From positions 80,226,641 through 80,290,640 of the forward strand of contig NC_090946.1 in NCBI RefSeq assembly GCF_040807025.1: a stretch of DNA of 64,000 bases. The letters are read 5' to 3'. Made by a program: the position numbers and the translations under genes. Shown piece by piece: positions 1 to 12,713 of this stretch. Each line of letters begins with the position of its first letter. The stretch's first letter is position 1. The notes beneath the pieces were generated by a model that ran no database searches, was not told the DNA's origin, and saw only the letters and a program-made list of their open reading frames with translations. This DNA comes from Struthio camelus. Lineage: Eukaryota > Chordata > Aves > Struthioniformes > Struthionidae.

Positions 1-1707
1 ATGTGAGAGCAGTTGCAAGTCAGAAGAACAAAGTTATATTCTGTTCTCGTGGCCACTATTTCTGACTTTCAGGGGAGTAGTCAGTGTATTTATAGCACCT
101 TTGGTTAGTGACTTGGCTGAGAGGAGACAGATTGGCATTTGGCCCAAATCAAGGGGAATCTCCACTGTTCCTGCTGGATGTCAGAAAAGTGGGCAAGTGA
201 AGTGCATCCTCATGAGGAAGGGAAAATGAGCAGTTAAGTGAACGCTGGCATTCTTAACAACGCAGAGTTATTTAATACAGTTAGAAGCTATTGTTCTAAG
301 TCTGCTCACTGAATTCACTGCACAGATACCTGACAAAAAGTAAAGCGTGGTTAAAAGCTTACCAGAGCTTTTCATTGAATGCCTTTTGGGAGGATTGGTT
401 TGCATATGGTTTTTGGTTTGAGATCTGTGCTAACTCAGAAGGGCATTCAGGGTGCTGGTGAGTGGGAAGAGAAACTCTTGAGCTGTTGTGAATCCTGTCC
501 CTGAAAACGTTCCTGTTGAACATTAGAAGAAAATGTAAGTCTTGATGACAGTACTGGGAGGGTGAGGTAGTGTTAAGGAATGCTTCATTAACTGAAAGAG
601 GGGGCTAAAAATGTGTTAATCGCATGTGTGTGTTGTGCAGATGGTTTAGCAGGTGTGTCGCAAATAGTTCCACTGCCCTTTTCCATTGAAGTCAACAGAA
701 ACAGTAACACAACCGGTGATCCTTATGAAAGCGTTTGTAGAGCTGGATTGCAGATGTCATGATAAGAGCTTTGTAAACCTCCCTTTAAATGCAGAATGGC
801 AACGTAGGTCAGCGCTTATGTCAGTGACTGTGGTGCCATAGCCGTGGTGTGTACCATCTTGTCAGCAGGCTCCTGTGTTCGTTTAGCTCGTTGTTCCACT
901 CTAGTGTTCTCTGGTATGATAGAGTAGACCTCTTTATTCCACTGCTGTATCATTTGTCACCTCAAAGTAACTGCCTGCTCTTCCCTACTCTCCCTGTTCT
1001 AGCACTTTGCTGCTTTTTCATTCGTGATGTTTAAGAGCAAATGAGCAAAAGCAAAGAGAAAGATCTTATAGCCGTTGATGAAAAGCTGGAACTAGTCACC
1101 AAAATACATTTAAAAACAGATTTTTTTTTAGGAGACATATCAATTACACTGCATATGCAGATGACCTACATTATGAGTTGCTGTTTTAACAGCTACCAGA
1201 AATAAAACTCCTACCTTGGAATCATTAAGGTTCTCTGCTTTGTCTTTCTCCCTACCCTGTTTGCACTGAAAATGCATACAGGGTTTTTGTGTGGATTAAT
1301 CTCAGCTCGGGGTGCAGGTATCCATTCCATGAGAAGTCCCACTTTAACTAGCAGTCCAATATATGAAATTCCTTTTAGATAAAAGGAAAACAAGACTTTC
1401 AGTGCTTCAGTAAATCTCATTCTAGTCTCAGATGCCTTCAAGAAATATCAGGCTGGTACTGCACATTAGCATAAATGCTAATTATTGGCATAAATTCTGT
1501 AAAATATTCTGTACAAAGACTGCAAATGAAAGTATCGTCTTAGATTGAAATCCCTTTCTTTTTAATAGTTGAAATCTTATCAGTGAGGAGGATCCCATCT
1601 GCTCTAGGAAGAGATTTTAGAAGAAATGTCTGCCAGGCAAGCACGGTGGCAGTTTTCACAAGCTGTATTCCCAGCACTGTCCAACACTTTCTGTTAGCAC
1701 TTTCATC

Positions 1708-1726
1708 TGTGTGTGTGTGTGTGTGT
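1708..1726. repeat. (TG)n microsatellite
   Basis: About nine and a half uninterrupted TG dinucleotides, followed by a TTGTGCGCACGCGTG segment. Confidence 0.9.
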
Positions 1727-2492
1727 TGTGCGCACGCGTGGTGGAGGGGGCGGCTTACATTCTTTTGCATCAGAGACACAAGAAGTCAAATGTTGCCATT
1801 TGAAAAAAGGATAAGATGGCTAAGCAAAGTTTTGGACCCTTCACACTTTAAAGTAGAAGCTAAAGGGAAAAGAGTTCAGTGGGTGTTTTCTTTTAAACAC
1901 GCATCCTTTAGTAGGAAATCTGTACTTACAGTCACACTAAGTCTGTAACTTAACCCATAGGTCAGCCCCTCTGTGACACTACTCTTCCTTTCTTCCATCC
2001 CTAGTATCTGGGTACCATAAATTGTTTCCGAAAGCACTGTCAGCTCTCAGAGCTCATAACTATCTTGGGCTGCATGCAGCCTTGAAGGACTTGTTTATCG
2101 TTTGTGATATACATATGCCAGTGTGGGAGCCCTGGGTTAGACATTGTGTGTGTTCCTAGGGAATAGAAAGTTACTTTTGGTTTAGGCTCCATGCCCTCTG
2201 GCAGGACCAGTTCCTCTGGAGCACCACCACTCCTCTCTGTGGAATCTGGGATGTGGATGGGGAGAGAACACAGACAAGGAAGGTTGCAGGAGGGAATGTG
2301 TAGGTCAGCTGCCAGACACAAAACCAGATGAACTCTCATGGTTTCTCTCCTAGCCCTATAGAAGATCTTCAAGATCTTAATTTAGCCTCGTACTGTATAG
2401 TTTACTGTACATTGGGTTGTTGCTTCATATGCGATATGTGGGAGGGGAAAGTCTGTCTAGTGTCCTTGAAAGGAGAGAGAAACTCCACAATA

Positions 2493-2498
<6 letters not shown>

Positions 2499-2524
<26 letters not shown>

Positions 2525-2526
2525 TT
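2499..2526. repeat. poly-T tract, 28 nt
   Basis: An uninterrupted run of 28 T. No LINE or SINE body was recognised next to it, so it may be a simple homopolymer or an unrecognised element tail on the opposite strand. Confidence 0.9.
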
Positions 2527-5500
2527 GGCATGGTGCTTGGAGGGACTATGGGATCTGTGGAAGGGAATGCTTGCTTGGATACCTTCTCTTTCTCCCTTCT
2601 CCAAAATACGCTCTTGCGCATGTTGCCTTTGCTGTTTACACATATTGCTGCTTCTCTTTGGGTCCAATCTAGCCTCATATAAAGCTTTTGCATTTGTTTC
2701 AACCTGTGTGTAATCTGCGAAACTATAGCCTCATTTGAACAAGTGGTCTTAAAAGAAGGAAAAAAGAAAGTAAGTGCAGAAATACAGCTTATAACCCTGA
2801 CATGAGGCACTGTGTCTATAACTGAGGCCAGGTGAGACACCCTACTAGAGCTCATTCGATATGCTCTGCTCTCAAATTTCTGCCTCTAGAAGAAATTAGT
2901 GTAACTCACATGATGCATCTACATCATTAGCCAAACAGTGCTGGTCACAAAGGTGAAAACAGAACTCTTCTTCCAGGGTAATTTAATATGTTATGTGTTA
3001 ATCTCATTAAGAAAAGGATTTCTATCTAATCATTACTGTGGTAAGATACTATGGTTGCAGGGTGTCCTGTAAGTAGGTAAACAGAAAAGATGCATTTATT
3101 GATGTTTGAATGAACAGGTCTTTGGAAGACATGACCTGATTTTGTTTCTTCACAGTATATTTAAACACATTTATTATCTAAATGTAGCATGGCAGCTGGT
3201 ACAACAAGCTACTCCTGTCAACGCCGATATTAACTGCAGAACTCATCTACGAAGAGACAGTACCTCCTCCAAGCTAGAGCAATGATTCAGCTGACCTAAT
3301 ATGAACAGAATAGAGCACTATGAGCTATTTTGGTAGCATAAGAAATAAGTGTTTATGGAATCATATGCTATATTTATGTGATACAAACTAAGATATTATG
3401 ACATTACTGAATTTCTGATATGGTACAATGCTAACAAATCAATTCTGAATATCCTCTTGATTTTACTGTACACATTTTCGTACTGTGGTGGAATATTTTT
3501 TCGCTGAAGTCTGATCTCTTGTTTTGTTGTAGTTATACTTCTAAATTACATTAGAGCCATGGTTCATAGGCATGCTAAATAGAATTTAGGGATGTCCATA
3601 TTGTCAATTTGCTTTAAAAAAAATCCTGTTTTACTTTAGGCCGACCTTCTCAATTTTATTAACGTTCGCAGTTAAAAATTGAATTAACTGTTCTGTATAT
3701 ATGCATAATAACCCTAATGTGGTGACGTTTCTTGGCTGTTCTTGTTCCAGAGCTGGTATCTGTCTGCCTCTGTCTGAATCTCCGGTTTTGATTAAGAATT
3801 ATATTTGCCTTTGCTGCATGTAGCACAACTAGTGCTGTCTGCACAAGCGCATCTTCTTGACGTTCCATAATCACCAATTACATTTTCATTGCAAGCTTCA
3901 TTAGAGAGCATTTTAATTGTGGATTGTTGTTATAATAATTATTTCAGAATAGCTATTTTGGTAAATTTCCAGCTGTATGCAAGCCCTTACAGTGCTCAGA
4001 GGACTCTGAGGCCTCTCAGCGCGTTAAATATAGGCTACTTGGGTCTTAAATCAACATTTCCATTAATTTTCTTTTCTCCTTTAATTTTTGGCTCTTCAGA
4101 GATTTAGTAGTTTTGCTTATTTTCCATTTAAATGCTTCTATTTTTATGCATTAAGTGCATATTAAATGCTGGTTTTCCATTCTTCAGTGCCGATGATAAT
4201 GGCAGGTTCTTCTGACATGAGATAACCAAATGGTAAAAATTGTTTTAACACTCAACTGGAGCTTGCCTTGCAAGATAAATGAGAAATTCAGCCTGATAGG
4301 TAAAAGTGATGGTTTACTGGAATAAAGCCTCCTGACAAAATCTTTTAGTTAGTTCCATTTATAATCACAGTACAGAGTATTTGTTTTTCCTTACAGAGCA
4401 TTAAACGCTCTCATAAGAGCTTTTTTGTGTACATTTGCTAAATATCCAACCCGTGGTCACATATTGGACTAAAGAGGTAGTAGCCTGTTATAGGACTTAC
4501 GTGTAGCTCTGTATCTGTGTTCTTGTTCCCTTCCTCTCCCTGGCCCTCGTTTCTGCCCAGTTTCGTTTCTCAGTCATGGCAGCACGACCGTTTGTATGGT
4601 CCCGTTGTAAACTGGATCACTGCAGCTGGTCCGAAAAACTGGAAGCCCATCTGGAAGACGGGAGTGAGCGCTGAGGAGAGGAGCGAGGTGACAACAGGAA
4701 CAGGGAAGGTCTTTAATCAGCTTTATTGCCAAAGCTAGCATCTTGCTGGAGGACAACCTTGCCGCTGTTTGGAAAGCAACGCTGGGACGAGGGAGCTGAA
4801 GCTCAAGCTCTGTTTCCCTGCGCGAATACTCTCCAAATGCTCTGGCTTGCCTTTGCCCCTGAAGGCAGCAGTGTGTGTATGGCAGAGGTTGACTGCCCTG
4901 GAGCCGTGGCAGTGATGGAGGAGGTCTCCCCCCTTCCAGGATAGGGGCATACTGAGGGGAAAGGGAGCCCAGACTCCTTCCTCCAGCCTGCTGGATTGGA
5001 AGAAAGGGGGATGTTTCAGAAGACAGGGAAGGTAACAATACTGTACTTCTTCCTTGGGCTGTTTTTTTTTTTTTTTCCTCCCCTTAAGTCAGTGTGAGGA
5101 CAGTCTCTTATTCATGGAGGCACTATGGAAAAAATAACCGTTCCTCTGAGCCCCAGTAATTAAACTGAGACAGAAAAAAAACCTCTCTGAATAAATACAG
5201 TGTATGGATGTCAGCCATCATCCACTGATGTTCTCGTTTTTCAGTAGTTATGTTGAAAGTACAGGTTAAAGGCCCAAGGCCGCAAACTCACACCTGCTGT
5301 GATTCAAAACATTCCTTATATTCCCATGTGCAGCCTCAGCTTCTCTCTCTCGGTCTGTCTGCACACCAAACATCTCAGCAGCTCAACGTTTGGAGTACCT
5401 GAGCCTCCACAGGCTTATCTCAGGGATCCTATAACCAAATAGCCAAGAAGCTTGCGTTCATTTGGTCATGCACAGCCAGCCCCATTATCCTTGAAAAGGA

Positions 5501-6771
5501 TGAGGTGTGAATCATAGTTACGTTTATTTTGGTTGCCTCTGAGAATTTTCATCTCCCTTCTGTAGTAAAACAAGCCTCCATGCGTCCTAGAGCAAGGCAC
5601 TTAATACACATTGGTTTGAGAGCAGGGCCTCGAAGGAGTCCCTGAAGAATACTGACGGAGGACAACTCGTGTGTCCTGCAGTTGCTCTTTGAAATCTGCC
5701 ATGAGTTAGGCTTGAGCTTGAATTTCTGAGATGCAGCTAAGCTTTTAAAAACAGCCTCCCTTTCATTTCCTCTGGCTTGAGCAGGACTTAAGTTTTGTTG
5801 CTCATGCCTGCTACTCTCGCTTTGACATACCAAGTTTAGCTCAAGCTGGGCCTGAGTTTTCTCAATAACTTGTGCTTTATTTCCTCAAAGAGTCAGCGAG
5901 TGCTACACTCCGTGTGAGAGAAATCCAGAGGGGTGAAACCAGTCTGGGAGCGCTTTGGAGTGTAATTTACCACGTGTGTGACTGAAACATGGGAGACACA
6001 TCTATGCAGTTCTGCAGGCAGTAGTAAGAGTAACAGCTTTAGTCTGTTTTGTAAGCACTGCTGATTCCAGCAGTGCTTTTGGTCCACGTGGTCTTGGGAA
6101 GGTCCAGAAACGTGGCAGCAGCTAAGAGTCTGGGTTAGCAGTAGAAAGAATAAAGAGATGTTTTAAGTAGATTTCTGCATTTCTTGTTCATCCAGGGAAG
6201 CATGTAACGGTTTGAGAGCTGACAGGGTTGAACCCTCACTCACATCTCTGCCTAAGGTGCTTACTATAATAAATATATTTGCAGATGGTATAAGTGTAAG
6301 GGAGTTTCTTCTGTGGGTATTACACAGATAGGCTACAGCTATCCAGAGGTGTGACGTCCCAGAAACGGTGACTTGTTAAATTAAGCCCTGCCTTTGTCTC
6401 CCTTTGAGGGCATTGTGTCTATAAAGCCCTCACCTGAACTCTCAGAGAGCTTTGGTCTAGTCTCTTATTGCACTTGGACCGTTATTTCTGATCATCTCAT
6501 AGCCTGGGTTTCTGGGAGAGTAAATGTTTAAGAACTCATTAAATAAGCTTCTTTTTAGTGACGGTTTCTTGAAAAGGGCAGTTTTATCAGATTTTTCTAC
6601 CCCTTTTTACTGGAGTGAGTTTCCGTTTTTGTGACAGAGCAAAAGTTTTGTGGATAAATAAGAACGGTTGCATCTTTTTAAGCAGTTTGTCAGGTGTTCA
6701 TAAATAGCCAAGATGTTGAGATCTAATCGTTATGTATCATTTCCACTTGTAAAAATGAGTTCATTTTTACA

Positions 6772-7026
6772 GAGGCAATGGGCAGAAACTGCACCACAGG
6801 AAGTTCCATCTGAACCTGAGAAAAAACTTCTTCACTGTGAGGGTGACAGAGCATTGGAACAGGTTGCCCAGAGAGGTAGTGGAGTCTCCTTCGCTGGAGA
6901 TATTCAAAACCCGTCTGGATGTGATCCTGGGCAATACGCTCTAGGTGACCCTGCTTGAGCAGGGAGGTTGGACTAGATGATCTCCAGAGGTCCCATCCAA
7001 CCTAAACGATTCTGTGATTCTGTGAT
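6772..7026 (+). mobile_element. CR1 LINE, 5'-truncated 3' end fragment
   Basis: About 255 bp match, base for base over most of their length, the 3' end of the longer CR1 at 57835-58089. They include the end of the ORF2 frame, the TGATCTCCAGAGGTCCC block and the characteristic 3' terminus of repeated ATTCTGTG octamers. The fragment is severely 5' truncated, as is usual for CR1. The terminal ORF2 codons are still mostly readable but cannot make a product. No clear target-site duplication is visible, which is also normal for CR1. It lies in the sense orientation within a DDHD1 intron. Confidence 0.95.
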
Positions 7027-8271
7027 TTCGAGCACGATTTTCTTCACCTTGAGGAGACAGAAAGAAAACTACTGAAGAACATTTTGTTCCCAGCCTGTGT
7101 CTTGTTAGTGAAGCCATTCATCCCATTGCCCTATGTCCTAAATCAAGAGTTCAGACTGGAAAATTGGCTGATGTAATTTTTCTTAATTCAAGACCACTCA
7201 CTTATGTTCTCTTGGCTGTGCATTATCTCAGACTGAAGAGAGTCTGCAAAGAGGACTCATGAATAAAAGGGGTAACGTCTTCAACCCTTCAGACGGTTTT
7301 CTTAATTACCAGCTGTCAAGGTGACTTTATAAACTTTCTGAATTAACTGAAGCTAACTTGTTTGTAGCTGTCCAGTTTTTGATATAACATTTGTGAATGC
7401 TACACAAGAGTAAACTTAGCAGCATCAGATTAAAAAAATTGTAGTGATAATTGTAACTATATTAATATATCTCTGGAATATACCTGCTCAAGAAAGCATG
7501 CATGCCTGCAAAAATAAGTGTTACTAATTAATTGCCATAGTCAGAGAAAGGCAGCAAAAAACGTTTTGTTTATGGCGAGTCTCAAAGTATCCCTTTTCAC
7601 ACCATTAGTTCTTGCATGTAAAAGAGCAAAATTTCAAAATGCTTTAAGGTATGCATTACATCTGTGTTTGAATGATTTTCCTAAGAAAAATCATAAATTT
7701 GAATTTTTTACCAAGTTGTTTGATGTATAGATTTATAGAGGTGTTGCTCTGGGGTCAAGATCTCAACATCCATTTGTATTTGAAAGGAGAAGAATTCTTT
7801 GTCTGTATAGATGGGGATTTATCGCTTCAATTGGTATTAATTTAGCCAGTGACTAGAGGGACTCACAAACTAGCTCAAAATATTTTACTTGGAGGTGAGG
7901 AAGGAAGGAAGCAACAAAAAGAGACTTTATAGCAGAAGAGACGTACATGTATCTGTTCTGGGGTTTTGCATGTGAACATAGCCACGCTATCTGGCAATTA
8001 TAACATTATTTTGGTCAAAATTTGAATATAAAACCATCAGTCAAAATCGGTGGAAAATGCCATATTGTGACACCCATTGTAAATCAGATGTGTTGCACTG
8101 GGAGTTCTTCTGCTAGTCTGTTCTAATGCCTCCATATTTCTGTGATCAGGAGATGTGTGTGGCATTGCTGCTGTAAAATAACGTGGACAGAGAATAACTG
8201 CACCTCTTTCTGGCAATAGTCTAGTAACACTAACCTGGATCGCATAGGAAAGTTTAGTGGAAGGTGATTTT

Positions 8272-8289
8272 AAAAAAAAAAAAAAAAAA
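8272..8289. repeat. poly-A tract, 18 nt
   Basis: An uninterrupted run of 18 A with no recognised element attached. Confidence 0.85.
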
Positions 8290-9048
8290 GTTCCTTAATA
8301 ACTGCATAGTTTGCAATCTGTCTTGCAAAACTTCAGTCAGTGGTTTGTAGTATTAACCAGATTAATAAGGTTAACATGCAACGCTAGTGCACAATACTAC
8401 TGTAGTGGAGGAGCATGCTTCGGCCTGTACTGAGAAACGCAATTGCTACATAACTTGATTTGAAACTGGTGAAGGGATAATTAACAAAAATCTATTGAAA
8501 CAGACCTCTTGGACATTTCTACTAATATACATTATGTGAGACATAAGGAAGATGCACACAGAGTTGTGATTTAGTTTCCTAAATTGCCTGAGTGCTTCTG
8601 AAAGTTTGTCCATAATTCGTTTGGGACTCTTCTGCCAGTGGCTGGACCGCATCTCTACCAGCTCAGTCGCTGTGGGGGTAAAATTACATTTTGCACAAGG
8701 GTGTAAAGCTGGCACAGTTTTTAGGAGTGGAGTCTTGAAGCTTTTTGCAAAACTTTTGGGAGAATTGCTAGGCTGCACTGGTTCTCCAGACTCGTAGATC
8801 TAGCTTTTGGATGGAGACCTGTGGCTAAAAATCCTCAATGCCAGTTTGTTCGTGAATAGCTTTAGTGAGATGCTGAACCCTTCTGAGCAGGAGAAAACCC
8901 TCTACCAAATAGCTCCAGGCAACATTCGCTTCCCAAGTGCAGGTTGCAGTTTGCCTACCTTGCGCTTGACAGCGACTTACACTGTCCTGGGACCCTCCTC
9001 AGTTTTGGGGTGAATTACCTAGCAGCTGTGCACCTATCTTTTTTATGT

Positions 9049-9078
9049 TTGTGTGTGTGTGTATGTGTATGTATGTAT
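9049..9078. repeat. GT / GTAT simple repeat
   Basis: Six GT dinucleotides pass into imperfect GTAT tetranucleotides. Confidence 0.85.
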
Positions 9079-12000
9079 TTAAACAAAAGAAAAGACAGCA
9101 AGATTAATAACTAACTAACACCTCAAAATAAGGCCATCATGTTTGACGATGGGGATGTGGCTGGCTCTAGTAGCTACTCCTTTGTAATGTCTGCAGCTGC
9201 CACTGATGCGCAAGTAGTTTGGGTGTTTTTTCTTTTCCTGCGTCACTAGGACCAAGTAATTGAAAGGTGTTCCTTTATTTGAATTAATTATCGCTGTGGA
9301 GAATTCTGTGCCTCACACATGTAAAGCTTGTATGCTTTTATTGCTTTTAAACCTAGCCTCTGTAGATTGCCGTTTGTCTGGTTTGATGTTAAACTTAGCC
9401 TTTCCAAAATCATAGTAGGCCACTATCGTCCTTTTTGCAGAGAAAGTAAAGCTGATTTGTTTATACCAAAGAATTGTTAGTTTTTTCAAAGAATATTCTT
9501 TTAGATTTTGGGTCCCTAAGTTTCCTTGTGCTAGTAATCATCTGATTTTGCTTAGACAGGTGTATTTCTTTTTTGTTTTGGTTACTCAGGGACTCCAAGA
9601 ATGTTAATATATTGACTGATTTTTTTTTCTTTATCTTCCTAATAATCTAAAAATGCTCAGATTTTGCGCAGCTGAAGTTAAGTTCTCAGATAAGCGTCTT
9701 CAGAGGCATGTTGTGTGAGCTGAGGGGCAGGCCTTAGGTCAGTTTGTACCTGTGTAGTTGTTCCGTGTGTTGTCTCTCTAGGTGCTCAGTCTTTATCTCC
9801 TCCAAGTCTATCCTGAAGAAAATGTAGATGCCCTTCCTAAGCCAATACCAGTCACTCCCCAAGTCACAGACACAGCTTCTTAGGCCTGACACTGGAATTG
9901 CTCTTGGGCAGACTGCTGAAAGCTTTGTTTAGAGCAAAGTAGTGCTATTCCTTTATCCTTTTCGGTTCCACGCCCTTAGGTGAGGTTTATCTCTTGGTTG
10001 CATTTCATGTATAGCATGGCCCCTGTATGTTTTCTTTTTCTTGCTTGTTTGTTGAGTGAAACTAAGACGGATGAGATGCAGAAGGTATTTGAAGGGCTTA
10101 TGTTAGCCCTAAGCAACAAAAAGGTTCATCAACCCAGATTTAAGCAGATCCTCTCGCTGATTTTTCTCGTCATGGGAAAGATGTTCTCCTGTATTTCTTA
10201 AACGTTTGCTATCTTCTTAGAGCAGAGATTAGGAGTGTAATCAAAACAGACTTTAAAAATAGGGATGTCGATTAGTTGCATTTCTTGACTGTTTGGTTAA
10301 GCCACCCGTAACTGTGTTTTAAAACAGTGTACAAAAGGATACGCTCCTCTCTTCCTTTCCTTTGTTCCATCAAAAATGTAGGTGTCCTTTATGGAAAAGT
10401 GTGTTCTAACTGCCTGTTTCAAGTATAAAAACCACAGATCTGCTCTTTAGTATCATAACGTGCTTTTTCTTTTCCCGAGGAAGGCATAATTACAAAAAAA
10501 GAATTAATTGTCCTTGAAGGCAATATAGTTTTTGGAGGCACTGGCCTTCCGGCTCCTCCTTCAGTGAAGTATATTTCATTCCCGCTGTGAAGCTGATGCT
10601 AAATTTAAAAAGTAACAGGAATTTTGCCCGAAGCCACTGTGAAGTGTCTCTCTCAGCCTTCGTGGGCTATTGGTAATGGCTGGATTTCAGCTCCACATTC
10701 AATCCACTGGATATATCTGATTTCCGCTTTCATGCACAACATAAGTCCCAGTCTAGATCTGCGTCCAAACAGGACAATAGCTACACTGGGAAATTAGGAA
10801 CCCAGTTTTGTCAGTGCTTTTTCCATTTTATCTGTATTGTCACCTCCTGTGGCAACCTCAGTGCGAAAGAGATTCGACAGATAACTGACTTCGTATCGCA
10901 GCTGCCTGCAGTGTGCGGTTGGTTTTATTGTAAAGAGTTAGACGTGCACTGAAATTCAAAACAGGACTTTGACAGAGTTGTCTGTGCTGGAGCTCTATGT
11001 AGTGCTGACGTTGTGTCATAGTGCAGACAGTGTTTTGCTCGTCAAATGGAGCAGCTTAAGCAATCCCTACCATCTCAGGTGTTGGTAGGGATTTAGGCTG
11101 ACCGGTTTCATTTCCTTTGAAGGAGCATAGGCACACCAACGTAGTCAATAAAAGTGTCTCAGCTAAGGGTTTAAACTTATTAAACCGCATCTGGATTGGT
11201 AGAAGCGAGGACAGAAGATTGATGTCATCGTGCCTATGGTTGTAGGAATTGTTAAAGAGAGTTTGCTTTGAACATAGAAGTAAACACGATGGAATTCTGG
11301 ACTTTGCCTCAAAATGAACTGTGATGCTTGTAATTGGGAACTAGCTGCCTGAAATGCAGTATTGTTGCCCTTTGGTCAGATTTACTTTGGTCTGCTCATC
11401 TTTAAAAATGCTAATGCAGTTGGGAGCTAAGGTCAGTGTAACTGAAAGAAAGAAAAAGCTAATGCTTTCTCAGTTTGGCTGCTGTATTTGATAGAATGCA
11501 TGAATCTTTTACTGTCGTTTTGTCTCATTTCATATTTGTTTTCCTTTTTCATGGTTAGGTCTTTCACCCAGCAGTAGTGAAGTAGCATTTGTAAAGGAGC
11601 GTGATGTACCATTATTCCCCTTCTCCTCAGGCAACAGAGAGGGTTCCCATACTTTGTTCTTGAAATTACTGAGATATTTTTAAGGTCCTTGCATCCCTTC
11701 AGAGGGGTCCGTGAATGCACATCTTCAAATACACTTTAAAAAGGAAACGACATTTAAAAGTACAATTAGTCTCTTCATATGCTGCTGCAAGTTGAAATGC
11801 TAATAAATGATCTTATTTCTCGCTCTGAGAGCTTTCAGGTCTTCCAATCTGATGGGTGAAACTGAAAGTCTGACTTTTTGAGCAGTGTTCATATTCATAG
11901 TTATGATAGTTTTCTTCGTGTTTAAAAGCACTGAATTGTCTGTCTTGCGTACTGGTCTGAATGTTTGGTTTCAGTGGATTCAGGATTTCATGGCTGTGTA

Positions 12001-12363
12001 GTAAAATTCTGAAACTGCAGATCACACCATACCCCTGACTCACCAGAGTTAGTAGCCATTTTTCAGTTGCACTTAGGTCGTTTATATTAGACTCATAACG
12101 TAATACATTTAAAGTTTTTAAACTCTCTCTCTTGAACATGTAATACACAATTTTCCATTCTATGACAAGTACTTTATAACAAAAGTTTGAGGTGGCGTAA
12201 TACTTACAAATAAACAAGTATATAATTACCTATTTGATAAACCTGTGTTGCCATACTTGAAAAATAGTAATGTGAGAGACATATTGTTCCTAGATTCATT
12301 GGATTTATTTGATAGAGCATGAATAGTGTTCTTAATAGGAACATGTTCTGTTCTTTTTTTTAG

Positions 12364-12470
12364 GATGCGAGATACTGCAAGAAAAATAGAAGAAAAGTAT
12401 TTTTCCAATCTCGCAACTCATGTTGAGTTTCTTCCAGTTGAATGGAGATCAAAACTTACCCTTGATGGAG
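12364..12470 (+). CDS. DDHD1: DDHD1 coding exon (first in window)
   Basis: The exon begins after TTTTTTTTAG with a G that completes a codon (an AT|G methionine by comparison with the family). It encodes MRDTARKIEE and then the conserved FLPVEWRSKLTLDG. It ends with a single G before GTACAT. This part lies just upstream of the catalytic core, after the conserved HGIGQ segment that is encoded outside the window. The exon is 107 bp, as is the next one. Confidence 0.95.
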
Positions 12471-12606
12471 GTACATTACTTCATCCCCTTGCTGTTGCAC
12501 GGGCTGCAGTCTGCAAAACTGCCCCCAGAAGTTTGGTGCCACGTTCTATGTCCCTTGTTTGGCTTGTATTGTTCTCCTGCATGTAACCGAGTCTCTTTTC
12601 TTTTAG
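12471..12606 (+). other. DDHD1: very short DDHD1 intron, 136 bp
   Basis: Donor GTACAT and acceptor TTCTTTTAG. It is tiny compared with the neighbouring introns and splits an aspartate codon (G|AC). Confidence 0.93.
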
Positions 12607-12713
12607 ACACTGTTGACTCCATTACTCCAGATAAAGTACGAGGTTTAAGGGATATGCTGAACAGCAGTGCGATGGATATCATGTATTATACAAGTCCACT
12701 TTATAGAGATGAA
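12607..12713 (+). CDS. DDHD1: DDHD1 coding exon
   Basis: The exon starts with AC, completing an aspartate codon, and encodes TVDSITPDKVRGLRDMLNSS and then the AMDIMYYTSPLYRDE segment, near identical to the vertebrate family. It ends in phase 0 before a consensus GTAAGT donor. Confidence 0.96.

Larger units (their letters stand above)
1..12363 (+). other. DDHD1: DDHD1 intron (5' end outside window)
   Basis: The stretch is AT-rich and shows no reading frame resembling DDHD1. In the family the residues just before the first visible exon include a conserved HGIGQ segment, and I could not find it here, so the preceding exon is probably upstream of position 1. The intron contains a TG repeat, a poly-T run, a CR1 3' fragment, a poly-A run and a GT/GTAT repeat, listed separately. 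It ends in a pyrimidine tract and TAG at 12361-12363. Confidence 0.8.

Noticed and set aside
9781..9884. Short frame after an acceptor-like GTCTCTCTAG, reading QVYPEENVDALPKPIPV and ending at TAG
   Set aside because: It looks protein-like but is only about 34 codons and does not correspond to any DDHD1 segment I know. It cannot be distinguished from chance.
1..12363. An upstream DDHD1 exon encoding the HGIGQ segment
   Set aside because: I searched for the conserved motif in all + strand frames by eye and did not see it. It is most likely upstream of the window.
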